Below, piece by piece: positions 7,962-17,223 of a DNA stretch of 64,000 nt (position 1 is the stretch's first letter; every line of letters starts with the position of its first letter). Origin of the DNA: an uncultured Aquimarina sp. (GTDB lineage: Bacteria; Bacteroidota; Bacteroidia; Flavobacteriales; Flavobacteriaceae). The stretch is from the NCBI GenBank assembly GCA_947501475.1, contig CANMWA010000002.1, positions 248,001 to 312,000 on the forward strand, read 5' to 3'. Below the pieces are notes generated by a model. It was not told the origin of the DNA and made no database searches. It was given only the letters and a program-made list of their open reading frames with translations. A program made the position numbers and the translations under genes.

Positions 7962-9011
7962 TTAAGCTTCTTCTAATATTTCTTTAAACAATGGATGCTT
8001 TAAAAGACCTCCATAGGCTATATCTGGTCCTAAAAGTGAGTTATTATCATTTCCTTCAATAATTAGTGGACCATCTTTACCAATTGCAATATCCCAACCA
8101 ATAATACGATCAGGGATATGGGTAACTGCATCTTTGACCAGCTTACATGCCTCTTCAAAATAAGGGATCTTATACCCCTCGAATACAACTCCTGTATCAG
8201 GATGTCTATCTGACTGTTCACCGCCATATCGCATAAATTGATGACTCTTGCCTATTAGTTTTCCGTTTTCTATATCTACAGTAACATAAAAACCACCAGA
8301 ACTACTATTATCAAGTACACTCCCTCCTGCACCAAATCGCATATATCCCGAAATAATATGAATTTCATCATTTTTATCCATATAAGTGTCAAATCGAATT
8401 GTATTTACACTATGAGCATAAATTTTGTTTACTAATTCGTGTTGTATTACCACTTCTTGATGTATACAATCATTGGCAAGTATATAATCTCCAGAAACAT
8501 TAATCTGCTCTTCAAGATTTTCTTCAGTAATTAGATAAGCTCCTGTTCCACCCATCTCGGTAATGGCCTTTACAAATACTTTTTTATGTCCTGTATGTAC
8601 AAAAACGGTTTTAAAATATTTAATCAGGTTTTGCTTATCTGTAATAATCTCTACATTAGACTGAAAGAAAAATCGATTCCCTAGATTATAACTCATCATC
8701 TTCGGAACAGGTAGATTGTTCTTTTCCATATAAAATGCAAAAGCTAGTTTATTTCTTAAAATTGATGCGTATTGAAAATGATGTAGGTTTTTTGAAAATG
8801 AAATTAAATCTACCTGCTTTCTACTTAGGTAATCTTTATAATTTGTAATCTCTTTTCGATATAAAAATTTTGCAAAATAGAAATATGGCATCTCTTTTTT
8901 AACGACTCCAAAAGCAATCAGCTCTTTTAAAATCTGAAAAGCTCCTTTTCTATTGGTATCTGCCAAAATAGTTAAGGTTCTTTCTTTAAACATTTTCAAT
9001 TTTCGTTTCAT
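7962..9011 (-). CDS. Sugar-transfer-associated ATP-grasp protein (copy 2)
   Basis: A 349-residue ATP-grasp protein of the type found in polysaccharide clusters. The KVFVKAITEMGGTGAYLI segment near residues 165-182 matches the nucleotide-binding strand and glycine loop. GWDIAIGKDGPLIIEGNDN near 300-320 carries the acidic and Asn metal ligands. ATP-grasp enzymes join a carboxylate to an amine through an acyl-phosphate, so amide formation on a uronic acid is a plausible job. It is a close paralogue of the next gene upstream (9025-10083) and is separated from it by 13 bases, which looks like a tandem duplication. Substrate unknown. Confidence 0.82.
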   Translation of the reverse strand: MKRKLKMFKERTLTILADTNRKGAFQILKELIAFGVVKKEMPYFYFAKFLYRKEITNYKDYLSRKQVDLISFSKNLHHFQYASILRNKLAFAFYMEKNNLPVPKMMSYNLGNRFFFQSNVEIITDKQNLIKYFKTVFVHTGHKKVFVKAITEMGGTGAYLITEENLEEQINVSGDYILANDCIHQEVVIQHELVNKIYAHSVNTIRFDTYMDKNDEIHIISGYMRFGAGGSVLDNSSSGGFYVTVDIENGKLIGKSHQFMRYGGEQSDRHPDTGVVFEGYKIPYFEEACKLVKDAVTHIPDRIIGWDIAIGKDGPLIIEGNDNNSLLGPDIAYGGLLKHPLFKEILEEA

Positions 9012-9024
9012 GTATCTTGATTCA

Positions 9025-10083
9025 TTATTTCACTGCAGCTTCTTCCATTATTTCTGTAAACATAGGATGTTTTAAGAGTCCTCCATATGTGATATCCGGG
9101 CCGACTAAATTGGTATTATCATTACCTTCTATAATTACAGGACCATCTATGCTTATCGCAATATCCCAACCAATAATTCGATCAGGAATGTGGGTCACTG
9201 CTTTTTTTATTAATTCACAAGCTTCTTCAAAATAAGGGATTTCGTAATCTTTAAAAATAACTCCAGTATCTGGGTGACTTGTTAATTGTTCTCCTCCATA
9301 TTTCATCAACAGATAACTTTTACTTTTTAATTTTCCTTTATCTACATCGACACCAACATAAAATCCTCCTGCACTCATATTATCTACAACATTTCCTCCT
9401 CTACCAAATCGCATATAGGCTGATATAATATGAATCTCATTATTTTTGTCCAAATAGGTATCAAAACGTATGGTATTTACACTATGTCCATATATGGCAT
9501 TAATTAATTCGTGCTGTATCACTACTTCTTGATGTATACAGTCATATTTTAAAATATAATCTCCATAAGCATTAATTTTTTCTTCGAGATCTTGTTGCGT
9601 GATTAAAAATGAGCCTGTACCTCCCATTTCTGTAATCGACTTCACAAATATTTTAGTTTGACCTGTTTGGGTAAAAAGAGCCTCGAAATATGCAATAAGA
9701 TTTTTTTTATCAGAAATCATCTGAATCTGAGATTGAAAGAAAAATCGTTTACCTAAATTATAACTTATCATTGCTGGAACTGGCATATTGTTCTCTTCCA
9801 TATAAAAAGCAAAAGCCAATTTATTCCTTAATAAGGATGCATATTGAAAATGGTGTAGGTTTTTTGAAAGCGTTATTTTATCTACTTCTTTACTGCTTAA
9901 ATAATCTTTATAGTTCGTAACATCTTTACGATATAAAAATTTCCCAAAATAAAAGTATGGAAATTCTCGTTTGGCAACCCAAAAAATAATAGCTTCTTTA
10001 ACAATTTGAAAGCTACCTTTTTTATTTTCATCTTTAAGAAAAACTGAAAATCTTTTTTTAAGCGACATTAATTTTCTTTTCAT
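9025..10083 (-). CDS. Sugar-transfer-associated ATP-grasp protein (copy 1)
   Basis: This ATP-grasp protein aligns with the neighbour at 7962-9011 from MKRKL to the end. It has the same blocks FVKSITEMGGTGSFLI, HSVNTIRFDTYLDKN and GWDIAISIDGPVIIEGNDN. A start two codons further upstream (10089, MVMKRKL) is possible. I chose the ATG at 10081-10083 because the paralogue also begins MKRKL. Changes cluster in the final helices and in the loop after EGNDN (TNLVGPDITYGG against NSLLGPDIAYGG), so the two copies may use different substrates or form a heteromer. It lies 19 bases after the PglA-like glycosyltransferase. Confidence 0.82.
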   Translation of the reverse strand: MKRKLMSLKKRFSVFLKDENKKGSFQIVKEAIIFWVAKREFPYFYFGKFLYRKDVTNYKDYLSSKEVDKITLSKNLHHFQYASLLRNKLAFAFYMEENNMPVPAMISYNLGKRFFFQSQIQMISDKKNLIAYFEALFTQTGQTKIFVKSITEMGGTGSFLITQQDLEEKINAYGDYILKYDCIHQEVVIQHELINAIYGHSVNTIRFDTYLDKNNEIHIISAYMRFGRGGNVVDNMSAGGFYVGVDVDKGKLKSKSYLLMKYGGEQLTSHPDTGVIFKDYEIPYFEEACELIKKAVTHIPDRIIGWDIAISIDGPVIIEGNDNTNLVGPDITYGGLLKHPMFTEIMEEAAVK

Positions 10084-10102
10084 AACCAACTATTAAGATG
10101 CA

Positions 10103-11254
10103 TTAATCAATTAATGATTTATATTCCTTTAATAATTCTTCCCAAACAAAGTCATTTTTATATCTGCTAACAATAGATGCTCTGGCATTAGCTGCCAAAG
10201 TATTTCTTAAAGTATGATCATTTACCAGTGTATTAAAACTATCATATAAAGCTTTATCATCTTTTACAGGAATAATTAAACCATTATCTCCTTCTGAAAT
10301 AATCTCATTACAACCATTAATATTGGTCACGATACTTGTTAATCCCATTGATGCTGCTTGCATAACAACATTAGGAAATCCTTCTCTATAACTAGGAAAC
10401 GCCAAAATATCTGATATTGCAAAATAAGGTCTTACATCGGTTTGCCATCCTACAAAAATAATATTTGGATTAGTTTCTATCTCTTGATTTGTTTCTGGTA
10501 ATAAAGGGTCTAAATCATTTTCGAATATTCCAACTAAAAGAAGCTTACAATCAGAATTTTGTTGGTTTAATTTTTTGAAGGCAGCAATTAATTCATTTAT
10601 ACCTTTATCTTTAACCAGTCTACCTACAAAAATAAAAACCTTGTCGGTTGATTTAATATTAAGTTCTTCTCTCAAATTAAGATTATCTTGATCTGTATAT
10701 AAGGCTGGATCAAAAAATGAGGTATCTATACCATTAGAGCTACCATTGGCAATTACTTTTAGCTTTTCTTTTTTGGTATATTTATGTTCAATGATAATAT
10801 CTTTTAATCCAAATGAGTTTGGATATATCATTGTAGCACATCTGTAAGTGATTTTCTCTACAGTATCTAATAATTTTCTTTTGGGTCCGGTAGCTTCCAG
10901 TAATGGTAAACCAGCTATTGTATGTAAACGATGAGGAACTCCTGCTAATTTTGCAGCCAACATTGATAATGTACCAGCTTTTGGAGTATGACTATGAACA
11001 ATATCTGGTTTTTGTTTTTTAAATATCCTATATAATTGATACACCGCTCTAAGATCTTGTATCGGGGTTATCTTACGAGTCATCTCTACTGGTATTACCG
11101 ACACTTCTTCTTCTTCTGCAACTCGCGCCAACCGATCCTCTCCTTTACCAGATATGCCCACTACAGTATAATATTGAGACATAAACCTTAATTGCCCTTT
11201 TAACAACCCTCCCAAAGATTTAGGTATTGTGGTCACCCTTATTATTTTACGCAT
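10103..11254 (-). CDS. GT4 glycosyltransferase, PglA-like
   Basis: A 383-residue GT-B fold glycosyltransferase of family 4. The N-terminal domain has SLGGLLKGQLRFMSQYY and DIVHSHTPKAGTLSMLAAKLAGVP. The C-terminal nucleotide-sugar domain has VFVGRLVKDKGI near residue 210 and the E-x7-E signature region around SYREGFPNVVMQAASMG near 300. The pattern is like PglA, which adds N-acetylgalactosamine to an undecaprenyl-linked bacillosamine, in keeping with the PglC- and PglD-like genes downstream. It is the first gene of the left transcription block; a -7 element lies about 40 bases upstream. Sugar specificity is inferred only. Confidence 0.88.
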   Translation of the reverse strand: MRKIIRVTTIPKSLGGLLKGQLRFMSQYYTVVGISGKGEDRLARVAEEEEVSVIPVEMTRKITPIQDLRAVYQLYRIFKKQKPDIVHSHTPKAGTLSMLAAKLAGVPHRLHTIAGLPLLEATGPKRKLLDTVEKITYRCATMIYPNSFGLKDIIIEHKYTKKEKLKVIANGSSNGIDTSFFDPALYTDQDNLNLREELNIKSTDKVFIFVGRLVKDKGINELIAAFKKLNQQNSDCKLLLVGIFENDLDPLLPETNQEIETNPNIIFVGWQTDVRPYFAISDILAFPSYREGFPNVVMQAASMGLTSIVTNINGCNEIISEGDNGLIIPVKDDKALYDSFNTLVNDHTLRNTLAANARASIVSRYKNDFVWEELLKEYKSLID

Positions 11255-11292
11255 TATCAGTAAGTAGAATTTATAATTTTGAAAATCAGGTA

Positions 11293-11300
11293 CAAATATA
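11293..11300 (-). promoter_or_regulatory. -7 element of the left polysaccharide block
   Basis: On the minus strand this reads TATATTTG, a full match to the Bacteroidetes -7 consensus TAnnTTTG. It is placed about 39 bases before the ATG at 11254. No good -33 TTTG is seen at the usual distance; a TTGG sits closer than expected. Likely drives the block 11254->1. Confidence 0.5.
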
Positions 11301-11502
11301 GATATTCCAATTAGTGTTTTGTGTTTTTAGAATTATTTTAATTGATAGTTGTTAAGAATCTTTTTATGTTGAATTAATAATAATTTAAAAACATTTCTAA
11401 CCAACAGTCTATGTTTTTTCTTATCATTGTAGGCGGAAAATTATAAAACACAAAAGTTATTCAATCTTGTTATAAAAACAATTTTTAATTACGGTTATCC
11501 CG

Positions 11503-11510
11503 TATTTTTG
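11503..11510 (+). promoter_or_regulatory. Possible -7 element for the beta-helix lipoprotein
   Basis: TATTTTTG matches TAnnTTTG. It is followed by a T-rich run and lies about 170 bases before the ATG at 11679, giving a long untranslated leader. No -33 TTG at the right spacing is visible, so this is a tentative call. Confidence 0.3.
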
Positions 11511-11678
11511 TATTTTTTTAATTATTAAATAGTTTTTTTGTGAAAACTTTAACATTTTTATCGACGTAAGACACAATATTATCGATGAAATTGCGTTTAT
11601 TTGCAATAAATATAAAAAACATATATGGCAAAATTTCTACTTTAAATTAAAATTTTAAATAACCAAATTTATAGTACC

Positions 11679-13658
11679 ATGAAAAGGATCCCCCATCTTT
11701 TAATCATTTTTTTGACCATTTGTTTAGTATCATGTAGCAGCGAAGATTTTGATGAATCTTCACCACAAGGTGGCCCTGATACAGATAACCCGACCCCAGA
11801 GCCAGATATCCCAGAAAATACGGCAACTACACCATGTACTTTTAAGGCTTCAGAAATTACTGCCGATCAAACTATAATTGTTGATTGTGTACTAGATCTA
11901 GAAGGAAAAACAATTGATTTACCAGCTAATGTTACTTTTCAGTTTGATAAAGGTGATATTATCAACGGAACCTTAAATTTTCCAGATAACGGTAATGGTA
12001 AAATAGACGGTAGATTACTTAATTCTACACTTACACTAAATGGTGGTGTAAAATTAATCGACCCAGCTTTTAAATTTTATGCAGTACGATGGGAAATTGT
12101 AGAAGGTACTACAACATCTGATATTGCTTTTGATAACAACAAAAAATTAGAAGCATTAATGTTTCGTATAAAAGAATTAGGAGGTACTACTTTTAATATC
12201 AATAAGTTTGATGCATATTTTGAGATCACAAAAATCACTCCACCAGAAGTTTTCTTTAGAGCTAGTGTAGAAGCTGTAAATATACCATCAGATTTTAATT
12301 TGGTAATGACCGAAAACACACACTTACGAACTTTTCCAGCTGAGATAGAAAAAGAAAACGGAGCTATACTTTCTATCAATGATGTAGATAATGTAACTGT
12401 TACAGGAGGTACTTTACATGGAGATCGTGATCAACGCCCATATTCTCCAGGTCAACAAGCTGGCCAACAAGGACAACATACTATGCATATCCAATCAGGA
12501 AGAAATATTACAATAGATGGCGTTAGCTTTGTAGATGGTTCAAAAGGTGGACTTACCATATACTCTAAAGGTTTTTTTACTACTCCTGAAAGTTATAAAC
12601 CAACTACTAATGTAACAGTTAAAAACTGCATTTTCAAAAACAATAGAAGAATGGCACTTTCACTAACTGATGGTAGAGAAATTTTTATTGAAGGAAACAC
12701 TTTTATAGACTCTGGACAAGACACTGCTAATTCTGGTGGTGGAGAAGTTGGTTATGCTATCAATATCGAACCTGGTAGAGTAAGAGACGAAAATGGTACA
12801 CTACAAGAATTACAAAAAGTATTTAATACTTATATTAGAAAAAATACAGAAACTAATAGTAGAAGTGGATTTTTAACGGTTACTATTGGTCAGGATATTA
12901 CTGTAGAAGATAATGATATAGGAACTAGACTAGTGTATTCACTTACTAATGGTACTAAAATAATAAATAATAGATTTAATGCAGGAGGAATAGGTCTTGA
13001 AAGTTGGGCAATTTTTGCTGCAGGAGTTGGCGAAACTGTGTATAACAATGAGATCAGTGGTAATGAAATCAATGGTTATAAAAATGGTATGGTGATTGGT
13101 TCTAATGAGTCCTATGTACATCATAATGTTATTAATGCAAAGGATATTGGTATATTGATAACCAAACCAAATGACATACGTATTATTGACAATACTATTA
13201 CAGCGGTTGATAAAGGAATTGCTTGTACTAATTCATTTATTAATAACGGTGAGATTAGAGGCAATAAGATTACTACGACAAAAGCCAACGGATTTCATTT
13301 ATACTTTACTGGTGTAAACCAGACCGATGAGGCCATAAATTATAAGACAACCATTGCTGGTAATACATTTTTAAATACAAGGAAAATAACATTTTCTAGA
13401 GCCAGAGGAATTACATTTACAGATAATAATGTTCTTGGTGGTTTAGAAGTAGGAGATTCTGATGATATTGTAATTTCTGAAAACAAAAAAATACAACCTG
13501 ACGAGAGTGATGGTATACGTCTATTTGGTGCGAATACTAATATATCAGTTTTAAACAACGCAATTACTGAGCCCTCTGGAGCTGCTAGGTTTGTATGTAT
13601 TAACAACAATTCGAATAATCCAGGTGCAGTAACCGATACTGGTAACACATGTAACTAG
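11679..13658 (+). CDS. Right-handed beta-helix lipoprotein
   Basis: The 659-residue product starts with a lipoprotein signal peptide ending in a lipobox (LVSC, Cys at about residue 19). A Ser/Asp/Pro-rich linker follows. From about residue 240 onward there are many short repeats of the type N-V-T-V-K-N-C-I-F-K-N-N and I-x-G-N-x-I, typical of right-handed parallel beta-helix proteins such as polysaccharide lyases, epimerases and surface glycan-binding proteins. It faces the opposite way from the polysaccharide genes on both sides, and ends at a shared palindromic terminator. A role in modifying, cutting or anchoring the locus's own polysaccharide is inferred. No catalytic residues were assigned. 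Confidence 0.85.
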   Translation: MKRIPHLLIIFLTICLVSCSSEDFDESSPQGGPDTDNPTPEPDIPENTATTPCTFKASEITADQTIIVDCVLDLEGKTIDLPANVTFQFDKGDIINGTLNFPDNGNGKIDGRLLNSTLTLNGGVKLIDPAFKFYAVRWEIVEGTTTSDIAFDNNKKLEALMFRIKELGGTTFNINKFDAYFEITKITPPEVFFRASVEAVNIPSDFNLVMTENTHLRTFPAEIEKENGAILSINDVDNVTVTGGTLHGDRDQRPYSPGQQAGQQGQHTMHIQSGRNITIDGVSFVDGSKGGLTIYSKGFFTTPESYKPTTNVTVKNCIFKNNRRMALSLTDGREIFIEGNTFIDSGQDTANSGGGEVGYAINIEPGRVRDENGTLQELQKVFNTYIRKNTETNSRSGFLTVTIGQDITVEDNDIGTRLVYSLTNGTKIINNRFNAGGIGLESWAIFAAGVGETVYNNEISGNEINGYKNGMVIGSNESYVHHNVINAKDIGILITKPNDIRIIDNTITAVDKGIACTNSFINNGEIRGNKITTTKANGFHLYFTGVNQTDEAINYKTTIAGNTFLNTRKITFSRARGITFTDNNVLGGLEVGDSDDIVISENKKIQPDESDGIRLFGANTNISVLNNAITEPSGAARFVCINNNSNNPGAVTDTGNTCN

Positions 13659-13697
13659 AAGATTCTTTTCTTTTTTAGATTAGAATTACAAATAAAC

Positions 13698-13731
13698 AAA
13701 AAGCCAGAGATATTAATATCTCTGGCTTTTT
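13698..13731. terminator. Perfect palindromic bidirectional terminator
   Basis: A 34-base perfect palindrome (17+17) with core GCCAGAGATA, starting with five A and ending with five T, so it can act in both directions. It lies between the convergent lipoprotein gene (plus) and the CapK-like gene ending at 13758 (minus). It closes both units. Confidence 0.92.
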
Positions 13732-13757
13732 ATTGTTTCAAACAAATCCTCGTTGAA

Positions 13758-15161
13758 TTACAATTCGATAGTGAAATTTCTTTTTACAGCATCAAATTTT
13801 CCATTAGGGCCAAGAGGTATATCGTCAACTATTGTGATTTGATACTCTAAGGTTTGACCTAATCTATCTTTTAAATTATGAAGTAATTTATCTTGCATAT
13901 TTTCATTAAAAGTATCTTCTGCAATTAGATTCACAATAATTTTTTGCGGGCTTTCCTGTATAATTTGACTTTTTACTATACCCTCAAGACCTTTATAAGC
14001 GGTATCCATTCTTCCAACATACCCTTTTTCTTCTGTCCATAAAATATCATCTTCTCTACCTGTGAGTTTTTCGATCATTGGCATAGCGCAACCACAACTA
14101 CAGTTTTTTCCTTTTTCAGATAATAGTACTGTATCTTCAATATTATATTTAATTATTGGAGTTTTAAGGTTTGAAAAACTAGTCACTACCAGTTGAGCAA
14201 CTTCTCCCTGTTGTGCTACTTCTCCTTTATTATTTATAAACTCGAAAACGCCCGAATCTGTATTAAGGTGTAAATTACCTTCGGTGCATTCAGTAATAAA
14301 TGGGCTTCCTTCACTAGACGCATATTGATTAAAAACATGACACCCAAAAGCTTTTTCAATTTCTATTCGCTGATAATCATACAAGGTTTCTGCTGTAACA
14401 GCAATCGCTTTGGGTGTAAATTTAATCGCGATCTTTTTTTGATTGATAAACCTACTTATGATATATATCGCAGACGGGTAACCGTCTAATAAAAGTGGCT
14501 TAAAACGATTCAATTTTTTTACATAATGAATTAAATTATCCTCGGTAAGATGGTATGTTGACATGAGTAATTGTCGTTCATAATAGTTATACATCCAAAA
14601 TGGAGGTTTTTTCCTATCTGGGCGTACCATTAATCGGCCAGAAAAACGAACTTGCCTTACCTTTTGTGTATCTAACCCGATAGTTTTATGAAACCTTCTC
14701 CATAATGCAAAAGATCTATTAATAGACTCTGTATCAAGATAATTAATGGTTGGTGATCCCGAAGTTCCACTTGTATAGCCAACTGCAGAGGTCTCTCGAC
14801 TAGTATTTACCAAAGCATCTGGATGTGTTTTTCGTTCGGTTTTTTTGAGAATTGGCATTTTGCTGAGAACAGCATAAGGATCCTCTTTAATATCTGTTAA
14901 TGTTATCCCTAGTTCTTTTAAAATATTATTATACCAATCTGAATACTGATATGCTTCACTAAGCAACATCGTTAGTTTTTCTTTTTGATAGCTATTAATC
15001 ACCTCTATATCTGCATCCCACAAATTGATATATTCTTTTAAATACTTATGAAACTCTTTGGTATATCGCTGTTTTGTGTTTTGAAATGCCTTGATGTTAA
15101 GCAATATAAATTTAAACGGATAAGGCAGAGTATTGTATATTTTTTCTTGAAGCTTTGCCAT
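13758..15161 (-). CDS. CapK/PaaK-type adenylate-forming protein (second type)
   Basis: A 467-residue phenylacetate-CoA-ligase-like protein. The phosphate loop is VGYTSGTSGSPTINY near residue 128; NQYASSEGSPF near 280 and a tail block PLGPNGKFDAVKRN fit the adenylate-forming fold. It also has a Cys cluster, C-S-C-G-C, near residue 353, a feature of some PaaK/CapK members that may bind metal. The protein at 6639-7943 lacks this cluster, so the two CapK genes are not simple copies. It is the last gene of the right block and lies 2 bases after the EpsF-like GT4 gene. Substrate unknown. Confidence 0.82.
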   Translation of the reverse strand: MAKLQEKIYNTLPYPFKFILLNIKAFQNTKQRYTKEFHKYLKEYINLWDADIEVINSYQKEKLTMLLSEAYQYSDWYNNILKELGITLTDIKEDPYAVLSKMPILKKTERKTHPDALVNTSRETSAVGYTSGTSGSPTINYLDTESINRSFALWRRFHKTIGLDTQKVRQVRFSGRLMVRPDRKKPPFWMYNYYERQLLMSTYHLTEDNLIHYVKKLNRFKPLLLDGYPSAIYIISRFINQKKIAIKFTPKAIAVTAETLYDYQRIEIEKAFGCHVFNQYASSEGSPFITECTEGNLHLNTDSGVFEFINNKGEVAQQGEVAQLVVTSFSNLKTPIIKYNIEDTVLLSEKGKNCSCGCAMPMIEKLTGREDDILWTEEKGYVGRMDTAYKGLEGIVKSQIIQESPQKIIVNLIAEDTFNENMQDKLLHNLKDRLGQTLEYQITIVDDIPLGPNGKFDAVKRNFTIEL

Positions 15162-15163
15162 AA

Positions 15164-16309
15164 CTATATCTCAGTTTGTTCCTTATAAAACTCTTGAATA
15201 TTCTTGGTATTAGAAACTATGTCGTAGTCTCCTTTAATAATTAAATCTGTATTGTCATTTTTGGCACCAATCTCGATTTTTGATATTTTATCGGCCCATA
15301 CTATAGCAGGCTGATCAATCGATAGAAATTCTATATCTTCAGTTAAATGTACTTCGGTCGTAATTGTATCTGAAGCTAGAATTTTTAATCCTGCAGCTTG
15401 CGCTTCGATTAATGTCACTGGTAAACCTTCATAAAAAGAAGGGAAAACAAATACATCCAGCATTTGTAACAATTGTGGGATATCTGTTCTTACACCCAAA
15501 AAATGCACTTTATCAATAATAGATAGATTTTCGGCTTGTTTTTCAAGGCTTTCTCTTAGAGGGCCATCACCAATACATACCAATCTACAATTTGATTTTT
15601 TCTCTAATAAAGAAGCAAATATCTGTAAAAGAAAAGCATGATTTTTTTGACTCGAAAAGCGACCAACATGGCCAATAACCAATTCATCACTACCAAAATT
15701 AAATTCTTTTCTATATGTTTTTTCTATAGATGTATCGTAACTAAATTTTTTGGTGTCAATCGCATTATTCATCATTACAAATGGTGTGCTCTTGCCAAAC
15801 AACCATTTACCAGCCTTATCTCCACAAGAAAAATAATGAGTTGCATCATTCTTAACCTTTTTTCTTAATTGAAACTTAACTACTTTTTTAAGAATCTCTT
15901 TAAAGCTTTCTTTTTGTGTAAAAAAAGTAGCCAAACTAACTCGATCAAGAGCAATATGCGCATGAGCTATACGGCAAGGTATGTTAAACTCTTTTGCAAT
16001 TTTTAAAGGAAAACAACTAAACGTATTCAAATGTGAATGGATTACCTGATATTCTTTATGCTCGTTAAAAAAATTCCTAAGTTGTGTATAATATTTCTTC
16101 GGAAAAAAAGGACTAATGGGATCTAATCGGTATATGTTTCCACCAAGACTCTTTATTTCATCATCAAAAGCTCCTTTTTGCTTGCGGTGTACCAAAAAAT
16201 CAAATTGAACTTTATCTCTATCTATGTTTCTATAATAATTCATAATCATAGATTCTGCGCCTCCACGATCCATGATAGTAAGAACCTGTAATATCCTAGT
16301 TAGGGCCAT
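15164..16309 (-). CDS. GT4 glycosyltransferase, EpsF-like
   Basis: A 381-residue GT-B glycosyltransferase. The N-terminus ILQVLTIMDRGGAESMIMNYYR is the signature seen in EpsF and its relatives. The C-terminal domain has GHVGRFSSQKNH near residue 205 and PSFYEGLPVTLIEAQAAGL near 295. It transfers a sugar from a nucleotide donor to the lipid-linked repeat unit at the inner membrane face. Its start overlaps the stop of the upstream GT2 gene by one base, so the two are translationally linked. Donor and linkage cannot be predicted. Confidence 0.9.
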   Translation of the reverse strand: MALTRILQVLTIMDRGGAESMIMNYYRNIDRDKVQFDFLVHRKQKGAFDDEIKSLGGNIYRLDPISPFFPKKYYTQLRNFFNEHKEYQVIHSHLNTFSCFPLKIAKEFNIPCRIAHAHIALDRVSLATFFTQKESFKEILKKVVKFQLRKKVKNDATHYFSCGDKAGKWLFGKSTPFVMMNNAIDTKKFSYDTSIEKTYRKEFNFGSDELVIGHVGRFSSQKNHAFLLQIFASLLEKKSNCRLVCIGDGPLRESLEKQAENLSIIDKVHFLGVRTDIPQLLQMLDVFVFPSFYEGLPVTLIEAQAAGLKILASDTITTEVHLTEDIEFLSIDQPAIVWADKISKIEIGAKNDNTDLIIKGDYDIVSNTKNIQEFYKEQTEI

Positions 16310-17199
16310 TAAAATTCACTTTTAGTTTTATATCTTATATATAGGTTTAATGCGATCCCAAAAGGAATTGCCAATACTGTAATAAACTTCTTTGGAGATT
16401 CTTTTAAAAACGACCCATTTTTAGTAAACATTGAACTCGAGACATAATGAATTGCGTTTTTGAAGATATTTTTAAAACTTTTATCAAGATGCATTCTACT
16501 TTTTCTTGAAAATGCAAAACCCCTAGGGTGCCTTCTGTACTGTTTTAATATATTCATACTAGAACCATCTAGCATATATTCTACTATACAATACACATCA
16601 TTAACTGGTAGTAATGTATAATCTTGATCAATCAATTGATATAAATATCCTAATGGTACAAACCGTTCACCTTCAAAAATTGGATATGCAGGATATTTTT
16701 TCACAATCTCTGTGCGATATACCAACTTCTTATCACCTTGCACTTTATGTGTATGGTACAAATCATACAATGTGGTTTGCTCAACTGTTTCAGGAATTTT
16801 TGTTCCTATTATGGTTCCACTTTCATCTGCATCTAACCCAACTATTCCTGCAAATTCAGGTTTATCTTTAATTTTCTCCCATGAATTGAGTATTTTTTCT
16901 ATGGCTTCTTCTCCCATACAATCATCACTATCAATACAAACATTAAGCGTGGTTTCAATAAGTCTATATGCAGCATTATGTCCGCCATGCATTCCTTGGT
17001 TTTCTTGAAAATGGTACTGTATCGTTATTTTATTTTCATCAATCCATGATTGCACCAACTCCTTGGTATTATCGGTAGATCCATCATCAATAATAAGCCA
17101 AACAAAATCTTGATTAGATTGTTGTATCAAACTCTCATAACACTTATGTAAACAATAAGCCCGATTATAAGTTGGTGTAAATACAGTAATTGTTTTCAT
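16309..17199 (-). CDS. GT2 family glycosyltransferase
   Basis: A 296-residue GT-A fold enzyme. The N-terminal motif is VFTPTYNRAYCLHKCYESL; LIIDDGSTDNT follows near residue 35 and the metal-binding acidic motif is CIDSDDC near residue 90. A late stretch with K-K-F-I-T-V-L-A-I-P-F-G-I-A may associate with the membrane. It is placed between the EpsG-like polymerase and the EpsF-like GT4 genes, as in many EPS operons. Sugar donor unknown. Confidence 0.9.
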   Translation of the reverse strand: MKTITVFTPTYNRAYCLHKCYESLIQQSNQDFVWLIIDDGSTDNTKELVQSWIDENKITIQYHFQENQGMHGGHNAAYRLIETTLNVCIDSDDCMGEEAIEKILNSWEKIKDKPEFAGIVGLDADESGTIIGTKIPETVEQTTLYDLYHTHKVQGDKKLVYRTEIVKKYPAYPIFEGERFVPLGYLYQLIDQDYTLLPVNDVYCIVEYMLDGSSMNILKQYRRHPRGFAFSRKSRMHLDKSFKNIFKNAIHYVSSSMFTKNGSFLKESPKKFITVLAIPFGIALNLYIRYKTKSEF

Positions 17200-17223
17200 A
17201 CTTTTATGTGTAATAATTGATTA

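Larger units (their letters stand above)
11255..11678. other. Divergent intergenic region, 424 bases
   Basis: This spacer separates the left polysaccharide block (minus) from the beta-helix lipoprotein gene (plus). It is very AT-rich. I see a -7 element for each direction (11293-11300 minus, 11503-11510 plus) and no convincing ORF. The roughly 170 bases between the plus-strand -7 element and the ATG at 11679 would be a long leader with no clear hairpin. Confidence 0.5.

Noticed and set aside
12077..12379. Antisense 100-codon frame inside the beta-helix lipoprotein gene
   Set aside because: Overlaps a clear gene, lacks any promoter or motif and reads as a shadow of the real frame.
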